28,776 nucleotides of DNA from positions 1 to 28,776 of the forward strand of contig JADRCO010000655.1 of NCBI GenBank assembly GCA_021464525.1. Direction: 5' to 3'. Both the position numbers and the translations under genes were made by a program. Below the pieces are notes generated by a model. It was not told the origin of the DNA, made no database searches, and saw only the letters and a program-made list of their open reading frames with translations. The DNA comes from Rhizophagus sp. LPA8_4_AMF. Taxonomy: Eukaryota; Glomeromycota; Glomeromycetes; Glomerales; Glomeraceae. Below are positions 21,479 through 28,776 of this stretch, in pieces. How positions within the stretch are numbered: position 1 is the stretch's first letter; each line of letters opens with the position of its first letter.

Positions 21479-24300
21479 ATGCAAATTGAAAATTCAAACG
21501 AGTGGAATAACTGGATCGAAAATGCAATAGCGAGCAGAAATATAAAACAATATGAATATAAAAATTTTAGTAACAAACAAGAAATTTGTTCCAGTAATTT
21601 TGGAAAGGTTTACCGTGCAAATTGGAATGGTTTTCATGGACATTTGGTGTTGAAATCTTTTTATGATCTTAATAAAACCACACTTAAAGAAATAGTTCAT
21701 GAGGTAATTTATAATTATTTATACGTAATTTATTAATTAAATATATACATGTTTTTTAATTTATTTTTATGATTTAGATACAACTTCGGCGTCAAATAGA
21801 TTTTCATAATAATATTATTCGGTTTTGTGGTATTGTAATGGGTATATTATTTTTTACATATTTTGTATAACGTGAATTGTTATCATGATGAAATAAAATA
21901 ATGTTGACCGATCTTTTCTTTTTCTCTTAATAAGAAAACAATCCAAAAGATTTTTTTTTAGTAATGGAATATGCCGATAGTGGCACCCTTAAAAATTATT
22001 TGAAGGAAAATTTCAAAAATCTTACTTGGAATGACAAATTCGATCTGGCATTTCAATTAGCTCACGTTGTATCATGTCTACATGACGAAGAAATCGTGCA
22101 CCGTAATTTGGTATTTGTTCATTTTACATTTTATTTTATTATTTTATATATTACACATATATCTTACGTAATTATAATTAATTCTCTTTTATTACAATTT
22201 ATAATAGCATTCTAATAATGTATTAATCAATCAAAAAAATATTAAATTAGCAAATCTTGGGCTATCCAAAAGGATTGAAGAAGCGTCCGATCTTCAATCA
22301 AGATCAGTTGGAATGATTCCTTATGTTGACCCAAAGAGTTTTACCAGGCAAAAAAATAAGGATAATCAAATAGGAGTGTATTCATTAAATAAAAAGAGTG
22401 ATGTTTACAGTGTGGGTATATTATTATGGGAAATATCCAGCGGTCGTCCTCCTTTTGATAATGAACCATATGATATTGGATTGGCTTTACAAATTTTAGA
22501 AGGTCGTAGAGAAATTCCTGTTAGTGATACACCCGATGATTATATAAAAATTTATACTGGCAAGTATTTTGTTTTAAACTCAAATCATGTACTAGATGAT
22601 TAATTGGTTTAATTGACTAAAAAATTTATTTAAATACATATTTTTCTTTTTTAGGTTGTTGGGACCTAGAACCAGATAATCGTCCAACTATGCGTCAAAT
22701 TACTTCAGATATTAAGAAAATCGAAAATGAAACTATCGAAATAAATAACGTAAATTGTGACGAAATGGTTATCGATAATCATGAAAATGACCATGAAACA
22801 GTGATTGATAATGATCACGTCGACGAAATTATTGAAAAAGAACATGAAATAGAGGTTAATGATGATAATGTTAACGAAATAGTTAATGAAGACCATGAAA
22901 TGGCGGATTATAATGAGGAAATGGCTGTCGAAGATCATGAAGTAGAGGTTAATGATGATAATATTAAAGAATTAATTGAACTACTTGATAATGCAAAAAT
23001 AGAAGAAGAAAAACAGAAAATCCTTAAATATCTTGATGAACGTAACGTAACTTCACGATTAATATATAATTTTATATCAACTAATCAGAATAATTCAAAT
23101 TCTATTGTTTTACTTGGAAGATTCAATCATTTAGGAATTGAAACAGAAATTAATGAACAAAAAGCTTATGAATTGTATCAAAATGCAGCAAATTTAGGAA
23201 ATGTATATGGAATGAATTATTTAGCTCATTGTTATGAGAATGGAATTGGAGTTGATGTTAATAAGCAAAAAGTATTTGAAATATATCAAGAGGCTGCAGA
23301 TTTGGAAAATGCGTCCGGAATATCTAATTTAGGATATTGTTATGATTATGGAATTGGAACTAGCGTTGATAAAGAAAAAGCATTCGAGTTATATAAAAAA
23401 GCTAAAGAACAAGGCCATATTATAGCCCAATATAATCTTGCTCAATGTTATCTAGAGGGGAATGGCGTTGATAAAAATCTTGATACCGCTTTCGAATTAT
23501 ATAAAGAATTAGCTTATAAACATTACCCAGACGGATTAGAACGTTTAGGACATTGTTATCAATATGGAATTGGAACTAATAGTGACCATCGAAAAGCATA
23601 TGAATTATATCGAGAGGCAGAAAAATTAGGAAGTATATCTGGAATGACTATGTTAGCAACTTGCTATCATGATGGAATTGGAACTAAAGTTAACAAGAAG
23701 AAGGCATTGAAACTATTTGAGGAGGCTGCGAATTATGAATATAATGAAGCTCAATTTAATCTTGCCTGTATATACGATAGAGGGGATGGCGTTAATAGAG
23801 ATACCGGGAAAGCTTTTGAATTATTTAAAAAATTGGCTGAAAGTGAACATCCAGAAGCGATTTGTTATTTGGCATTTTATTATCAACATGGAATTGAAAC
23901 CAATATAAATGAGAAGCAAGCATTTGAATTTTATCAAAAGGCTGCAAATTTAGGAAATAATGTAGCTAAATATAATCTTGCTAATATGTATGTAAAGGGG
24001 GAAGGAGTCGATAAGGATATTATGAAAGCCTTTGAATTATTTAATGAGTTGGCCGAAACAGAATACCCAAATGCAATTATACGCTTAGGGTACTGCTATC
24101 AACATGGGATTGGAACGAATGTAAATGAGGAAAAGGCGTATGAACTATATAAAATGGCTACACGCCTAGAAAACAGTGTAGAGAATGATATAGAGAAAGA
24201 TATTGAGCAAATATTTAGTAAATATGAGCAAGGATCAGATGATGCTCAAAATGAAGTAGAGAGCTCCAAAGGGAAAAAACGGAAAAAGAGAAGCAATTAA
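21479..24300 (+). CDS. Kinase E: predicted pseudokinase, acidic linker, ten Sel1 repeats, basic tail
   Basis: Exons are 21479-21703, 21778-21841, 21935-22110, 22208-22559 and 22655-24300, phases 0,1,0,1, giving about 820 residues, the longest copy. The last intron needs a GC donor. The glycine loop is degenerate (CSSNFGKVY), Lys59 is kept (VLKSFYD), the catalytic loop is HRNLHSNN (Asn154), and the metal motif is NLG (Asn171). This is the most degraded active site of the five, so a pseudokinase is predicted. PYVDPK, DVYSVGILLWEI and DNRPT remain. An acidic linker (about 300-385) with two copies of an HE(I/V)EVNDDN motif precedes the spacer and ten Sel1 repeats (about 420-780). The tail KGKKRKKR could be a nuclear signal. 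Repeats 1 to 8 match those of gene B in order. Confidence 0.88.
22560..22654 (+). other. GC-AG intron in kinase E
   Basis: All four paralogues have GTAAAT or GTAAAG exactly here, after the codons for KIYT or KIYS. Gene E has GCAAGT. Splicing at GC (exon end 22559) to AG (exon start 22655) restores the phase-1 join giving TGCWDLEPDNRPT. The nearby GT at 22564 would shift the frame and meet a stop within about ten codons. GCAAGT is the usual consensus of the rare GC donors. Confidence 0.8.
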
Positions 24301-25132
24301 TAATGAATAAATTATATAATTAGTACATTTATGTTTTCTAAATATTTTGTTTTGTATTTATTTTTCTTTTATGCTCTTCAAGTTTAATATGAATATGATC
24401 GACTTATTCATCGATTAAGTTTATTAATAAGACATGAATACATGATAAGAACAAGAGTGTTTTAATAAAAAGTATTTTGATCTATTAAAAAAATATAAAG
24501 TAATAGGAATAATTTTTTTAGAAAAAAAAGTCGGCCACGAATCTGTGTATGAATTTGATTTTGAAAGGATATAATAAAGCTTTTATTATTATCTACTTTG
24601 TTTTAGGGATAAAAATTGCAATCTAGGAATTAATCGATCAAAATTACCGAATTTGATGGAAATAAGTTCGAGTCCAGCATTTTGTGATTGATTATTTAGT
24701 AGACAGTGGACTGAATTGTATAGTAATGCTGAACATGTATTTTTATTCTGTTTTTCTGTAAGTGTAGCGTGTTCACGAAATTATTTTATAGCTTCAAATC
24801 ACGAAAATTATTCGCTGGCTGAGATTTTGCCATCATGTAACAAAATTTTACGAGTTTTTACAGAAAATATGGAGATGAAACGGAAATATTCAAATAAAAT
24901 TTTTACAGGGATCTTATTGTGCATTGATAAATTTTATGTCCCAAGGTTCCGGGTAGATTTTAAATGGTTGATTTTTTTTTAAAATAGTATCTAAATATCA
25001 CGCATGAAAGCAGGTTCTTTGAATTTTATAATTTGAGACTTGTATCCACATACAGCACTTTCAAAATCTGACTAGTATCTAATGAAGGATAAAAATCAAA
25101 TTATTAGGATAGCTGTTTTATTCATGTTTATT
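24301..25132. other. Gene-free stretch downstream of kinase E
   Basis: An 88-codon frame at 24716-24982 has no recognisable domain and is not called. A GTTCGAGTCC word at 24667-24676 looks like a tRNA B box, but no cloverleaf or A box can be built around it. AATAAA at 24306-24311 is only a few bases after the gene E stop. Confidence 0.4.
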
Positions 25133-25243
25133 TTATTTTAAAAGCCCATGTACGTGGATAGTTTGACTCTCTTTGATCTTTTCTACAGGTTCACCACTTA
25201 CTATATTAACTCTGGCTTTATAACCAAGATTTGAATTCAGCAT
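25133..25243 (-). CDS. Possible short CDS or 3' exon, unknown product
   Basis: A minus-strand frame of 36 codons runs from an ATG at 25243 to a stop at 25133. It is too short to call with certainty, but its composition (VNIVSGEPVEKIKE, then TIHVHGLLK) is much more protein-like than the lysine/isoleucine/asparagine frames typical of the AT-rich background. A TATAG acceptor-like site just upstream (near 25255) would allow it to be the last exon of a gene or of a lost one. No earlier exon was found between here and the Sel1 relic at 25475. I recognise no family. Confidence 0.25.
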   Translation of the reverse strand: MLNSNLGYKARVNIVSGEPVEKIKESQTIHVHGLLK

Positions 25244-25474
25244 AATTTAACTATAGATAAAAAAAAGATTTTCTTTGGAATGTTTTTACAATATTTATTT
25301 TCATAATTGGCCAGGTCAGAAACTATCACACAAGAAACTAAATGAACCGCCTTCCTAATCATAATATTTTTTTTTTATTTCATGAAATAAAAATGATGTA
25401 TACGTTTAATAAAATTTAAGGTAATTATTGTAAAATAATGTAGAATTAAAGTTTTTTAATCGATTTTGGACAAA

Positions 25475-25726
25475 TTATAATCTTTTATCAGCAGATTGTT
25501 CATACCAATAAGCAGCTTTATCTATATCTTTTGCAATTCTTTCTTCATTTACATACGACGATAGATATTGAACATGATATTTCTTAAGTTTGCGGCCTTT
25601 TTATATAATTCAAATGCCTTTTTGCTTATTTAATACTAGTTTCAATCCCTGAATAATTAAAAATCTCCAAGTAAAACAACAAAAATTCGAGTTACAGACT
25701 TACAGTATGATTAACTAATAACATCC
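25475..25726 (-). pseudogene. Relic of a Sel1-repeat kinase gene (Sel1 part only)
   Basis: On the minus strand the pieces read VVLLGDF, then IETSIN, KQKAFELYKKAANL, then VQYLSSYVNEERIAKDI, then DKAAYWYEQSADK and a stop at 25475-25477. These match the first Sel1 repeat (SNSIVLLGEF, IETNINEQKAFELY) and the last one (DEAIYWYKNSAEQ) of the intact genes. The middle repeats are missing, and about three frameshifts interrupt the first repeat. The part before it resembles the LLxNQxxSNS end of the spacer. No kinase part is found upstream, where the inverted-repeat nest begins only about 20 bp away, so insertion there may have contributed to the break-up. Confidence 0.8.
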
Positions 25727-25857
25727 GACGATCAGAATCCCGTTACACACAAACCGAAAATTCAAAATCCTAAAACCACATCCCGACATACATTATTTTC
25801 CCGACATTCATTATCCCGAGTCCCGACACTTATTATCCTCTTGATAATTATAGCACC

Positions 25858-26072
25858 CCTTTTGTGTGCCATGTTAAGTGGTCAAGTTGACCACAAGTTG
25901 ACCATCCGGTGACAAATAGCTTGGTGACAAATAGGGAACAGGCTACTAAAAAAAACCAAGTCGCTGAGATAAATATAAACAACGCGTTTCCCGCAATCAC
26001 GTGCCCAGTGATGATTAACTCTCACACCGTCCTAATATGGGAAAGATCGACAAAACATGGCACACACAAAAG
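25858..26072. repeat. Inner inverted-repeat element
   Basis: TTTTGTGTGCCATGTT at 25860-25875 is matched by its reverse complement at 26054-26072, with a 2-bp insertion. The enclosed 180 bp contain local repeats (AGTTGACCA and GGTGACAAATAG, each twice) and no gene. It is probably a small MITE nested in the composite. Confidence 0.5.
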
Positions 26073-26218
26073 TTATGCATAAAAATTATATTATAATGAC
26101 ATAATACTGACATAATATTTCATTAATAAGAAATATTAATTTAAACCATTACATATTAATAAAAAGATAATTTATTACAAAGCATTACAATAACATTACG
26201 TCTATAGAAAAAGTAATA

Positions 26219-26413
26219 CAGCCAACTCTCTCTAAGTGCACTCTCTCTAACGCACGCATTACATATTTTTCTCTAAATGCATCCATATACTCAGTCTCAA
26301 GTATATAGAAATCATATAAAATTTCTCTCTCTAAATGCACCCTGTTTAAATGCACATTTTTTCAGATTTCATTATGGTCCCAAGGGGGGTGTACTTAGAG
26401 AGAGAGTTAACTA
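26219..26413. mobile_element. Pogo/Tigger-like MITE with TA target duplication
   Basis: The left end CAGCCAACTCTCTCTAAGTG and the right end (reverse complement TAGTTAACTCTCTCTAAGTA) form inverted repeats of over 20 bp, flanked by TA at 26217-26218 and 26414-26415. TA duplication and a CAG-like start fit the pogo/Tigger branch of Tc1/mariner. CTCTCTCTAA(A/C/G)TGCAC-like words recur inside (near 26240, 26268 and 26324). At 195 bp it has no transposase and depends on a partner elsewhere. Confidence 0.75.
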
Positions 26414-26543
26414 TATCTGTGTTCATGTGTAATAATTGTCTAAAAAAGCACCATTTTGTTTAATTTTATTTTTTTTGTAATAAGACATAAATCAGACAAA
26501 ATGGTGCTTTTTTAGACGTTCTTTACACATGAACACAAATATA
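26412..26543. repeat. Foldback element with about 55-bp arms
   Basis: The sequence from 26412 is matched by the reverse complement ending at 26543 over about 55 bp with a handful of mismatches. The best block is TCTAAAAAAGCACCATTTTG, paired with CAAAATGGTGCTTTTTTAGA. The AT-rich loop is about 20 bp. It directly abuts the right end of the pogo-like MITE and shares its TATA junction. Confidence 0.75.
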
Positions 26544-26655
26544 AAACCAAATTTAACACATTTCATTTTTATAGGGATCAGGATAATGAACGTCGGGAAT
26601 AATGTAGTTTCGGGTTTTGAATTTTCAGGATTATGAATATGAGCGCCGGGTTTGT

Positions 26656-27520
26656 GTTGTTCCAGATAAACCATTTCTTACTAAAGCTATTCTTAAATAA
26701 AATAAGTGATTGTTTGATAACTTTGAAGTTTCTATTTCCTTTGTATTCATCTTATTGAAATTTTCAATAATTTGAAATAGTTTTCCATGCATCGAATCAT
26801 CAATATTTGAAGTGCCAACAATATTTGAATTAAATATTGGTAATTTAAAGTTTTTCCCTATGGTCTTTTGATTTTTTCCTCCAACGATAATGCAAGCCGA
26901 TATTATGACCAGCATTACCGAACACGTTCAATCGAGTCAAAAAATTCTTACTCAAGCGCGAGTTTGGCTCCAGCCAATTCGAACTATACACAATCTCATG
27001 ATATAATGTTCAATCAAATGACTAACTAATAACTTGCACCACACGACACCAAATATTTTAACAGTTACCGCATCCTGTGTGATAACAGATAAGTATAGAA
27101 TTCTCGGTAGAAAAAAATGATGAAATTATGACAATTATTCTATAAACTGCACAACCTTAAAATATTTTATTATTAAGTACATGAATGACTGACAAAGTTT
27201 TAGACGTTTGTTTAAATATTTACTTGTCTTCAATATACAATTTATTCTTTATTAGGTTAGCTTTTGATATGTAGCATTGTAGGTAACAGAAAACACACTC
27301 CTTTATTGAAATCTTTGAACAAAAAGGAACCTAATCAAGGCGTTGTCAAGAGTGCACAGTCAAAACAATAAAAAGTGCGCAAATTACTAGTAATTCTTGT
27401 GACATTATTATTATCAGGGAATGAAAGAGTGATAACAAAATTGGTTCAATTGCACAAATATAATTTGAACCGAGGTTAATAACAATATCATCGAAAGTGG
27501 GCATGTAACCGAAAAGGGTA
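26656..27520. other. Gene-free stretch, one weak minus-strand frame
   Basis: A 94-codon minus-strand frame (26915-26631) runs into the right outer inverted repeat. Its first 75 codons, with GTSNIDDSMHGKLFQIIENF, have a fairly protein-like look, but no family is recognised, and its end is made of repeat sequence. It could be a gene fragment cut by the element. The rest shows no gene. Confidence 0.3.
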
Positions 27521-27968
27521 ACCGGACATTTCGCTGAAGTCTATTTCATCGAAACCCATTCGCCGAAATGCCATTTCCTCGGAATGGCCATTTTGTCGAA
27601 GCCATTTCGTCGAAGTAACATTTCGCCGAAGTAACATTTCGCCGAAGATATGGAATTTTTTAATTTGCCTTTTCTTTTTAAACGAATTATTTACATATTA
27701 TATTAAGTCGCGTTTGTCTATTTTTATAATTAAAGGAAAATTAATTTTATATGACAAATTCATCGTAATCATCAATTTTCCGAAGCAAGTGAAAAAAAAA
27801 TAGTTTAAATAGGAATCGTTCTTTGAACATTTTTATTTTCTTTGTATCAAATTGTTAATGATTAATGAAATATGTTAATCAACAACATTTTCGGCAAAAT
27901 ATCCATTCGACGAAACTTCCCTTTGGCGAAATGACTTTGGCGACATAGACTTCAGCGAAACGTACCGT
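27521..27968. mobile_element. Non-autonomous element with ATTTCGCCGAA-type ends
   Basis: Perfect 15-bp inverted repeats TTCGCTGAAGTCTAT (27530-27544) and ATAGACTTCAGCGAA (27945-27959) bound the element. Inside them both ends carry runs of TTTCGCCGAA-like words in mirrored orientation (left side to about 27648, right side from about 27888). The left side includes two tandem CATTTCGCCGAAGTAA-type units with an 18-bp period. The middle 240 bp are AT-rich without a gene. Elements with such subterminal arrays occur in many eukaryotes. I do not assign a superfamily, and no target duplication is clear. Confidence 0.7.
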
Positions 27969-28486
27969 ATCCACATTTTGTATATGATAAGAATGATAGT
28001 CATGCTATTAGTAGGACGTAAAAGTGAATTATATATTTTATCTATGAAAACGAACTTTCAGCTCCAATTGCAAGCCCAGATAATATTGTACGGCGGTTTC
28101 ATTCTTCAAGTTGGTGTTGTTAATCGGTCTTTTAATCTGAAAGGATATAGCCTTACAATTGTATGATCAACGAAAAATTAGAGAGAGGATGAAACAAATT
28201 ATTGTTAATTTTAATTAATTATTTTATTGTGAAAAAAGATTAAAATGTCTCAAGTTATAGTATTTTTTTATATTTATTTTATTTTGTGTATTGTATTTAA
28301 TGAAAGTAGGTCAATTTCAGTTGGTTAAATACATGGAGGATCGAGAATAAAGAAAACTATCTTGATTCTATATTAACACCCTAATGCTATTCAAACTAAA
28401 ATTGCTCGCCAAAAACAAAAGCAAGTCCGCCCTTAGAATCCTTTAATATTTTTCGGTATACGCACAAGCTTTTGAAGGAATTTCAG
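27969..28486. other. Gene-free stretch
   Basis: A 62-codon frame at 27978-28166 overlaps a GC-richer patch that is open over short spans in two frames, and neither resembles a known domain. Nothing else is visible. Confidence 0.4.
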
Positions 28487-28563
28487 TCACGTGACATTAA
28501 ACCAATCAATATCCCTTATTTAACGAACAGCCAATTAAAAGTTCAGAGCTTTTAGGATATAAA
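28487..28563 (+). promoter_or_regulatory. Probable promoter motifs for the right-edge gene
   Basis: TCACGTGA (28487-28494), CCAAT (28502-28506 and 28531-28535) and TATAAA (28558-28563) follow each other in the order typical of a fungal promoter, about 170 bp before the ATG at 28733. CACGTG is an E-box, and CCAAT is the target of the HAP/NF-Y complex. Confidence 0.4.
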
Positions 28564-28732
28564 TGTTAACATTTTAATAGCCCTGTTCATTTCCGGTCGG
28601 TCGTATTTTTCGGTCGGATTTTGTTGTACAAAAATTATCCAATAAAATTTTTTTATTTTCGATCGCAAATTGAACTGCTTTGGATTGAAATTTAGTTCGA
28701 ACTTCTTATATTGATATATATTTTTTTCTTAA

Positions 28733-28776
28733 ATGTCACGTAAACGCAAAGAATTACAGCAAGTAATAGAAGAAAA
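28733..28776 (+). CDS. Partial start of a probable gene, cut by the window edge
   Basis: An ATG opens a frame of 14 complete codons that is still open at the edge: MSRKRKELQQVIEE. The highly charged, helix-prone start differs from random AT-rich frames, and promoter-like motifs lie upstream. Too little is present to name a product. A leader with much T and ATTTTT precedes it. Confidence 0.4.
   Translation, partial: MSRKRKELQQVIEE

Larger units (their letters stand above)
25745..26655. mobile_element. Composite with roughly 80-bp outer inverted repeats
   Basis: The left part (25745-25825) and the reverse complement of the right part (26575-26655) share ACACAAACC, GAAAATTCAAAA, CATTATT, CCCGAC and TTCATTATCC in nearly the same order, with small insertions. 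This suggests one non-autonomous element about 0.9 kb long, or two facing copies of one repeat. The interior holds three further inverted-repeat structures and no transposase frame. Exact ends and target duplication are unclear. Confidence 0.55.

Noticed and set aside
24667-24676. tRNA B-box-like word GTTCGAGTCC
   Set aside because: No A box, acceptor stem or anticodon arm can be placed around it, so neither a tRNA nor a tRNA-derived SINE is supported.
24716-24982. 88-codon frame downstream of kinase E
   Set aside because: No family or motif was found and there is no supporting splice or promoter context. Kept only as part of the intergenic description.
27978-28166. 62-codon frame and an overlapping frame in a GC-richer patch
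   Set aside because: Both frames are short and end without splice signals. Neither resembles a known protein.
1-28776. CRISPR arrays, operons, ribosome binding sites, rRNA
   Set aside because: The spliced genes show a eukaryotic nuclear sequence. No spaced direct-repeat array and no rRNA-like conserved stretch was seen.

Overview
The window looks like nuclear DNA of an arbuscular mycorrhizal fungus, most likely Rhizophagus or a close relative (Glomeromycotina). The reasons are very AT-rich sequence, short GT-AG introns, an expanded family of tyrosine-kinase-like (TKL) kinases fused to Sel1 repeats, an intronless Rhizophagus-style F-box protein, and many small terminal-inverted-repeat elements between genes. 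The organism is an inference from gene style; no sequence search was run.

Layout: 1-2.1 kb is intergenic, with a 24-bp-arm palindrome beside a TTAACCGG-rich element. Then come kinase-Sel1 gene A (2139-4129, +), a 2.8 kb gene-free stretch, gene B (6899-9555, -), an intergenic stretch with a second palindrome plus TTAACCGG element (10522-10940), an F-box gene (11867-13306, +), and a head-to-tail trio of kinase-Sel1 genes C (15125-17292), D (17991-19917) and E (21479-24300). Two decayed pieces of the same family remain: a kinase-end/linker relic between D and E (20369-20501) and a Sel1 relic on the minus strand (25475-25726). At least seven copies have therefore existed here. From 25.7 kb the sequence is a nest of small inverted-repeat elements (one pogo-like MITE with a TA duplication), followed by an element with ATTTCGCCGAA-type ends (27521-27968). 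The start of a probable gene runs off the right edge (28733-28776).

All five kinase genes can be assembled into the same five-exon model with intron phases 0, 1, 0, 1. They give proteins of about 554 (A), 768 (B), 583 (C), 526 (D) and 820 (E) residues. Each has a short N-terminal helix, a kinase domain cut by the introns at equivalent points, a helical spacer ending in a conserved SN(S/Y)IVLLG motif, and 3 to 10 Sel1 repeats. Kinase residues differ sharply between copies. Only B keeps lysine, HRD and DLG together, and even B has an altered glycine loop. C and E have HRN plus NLG and look like pseudokinases. D has HRD plus NLG, and A has arginine for the lysine and HHD. B and E share an acidic linker and the order of their Sel1 repeats. 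The most interesting signal is this local array: one exon plan, a kinase to pseudokinase gradient, and variable repeat number. It fits fast-diversifying intracellular signalling or recognition proteins, but that role is inference.
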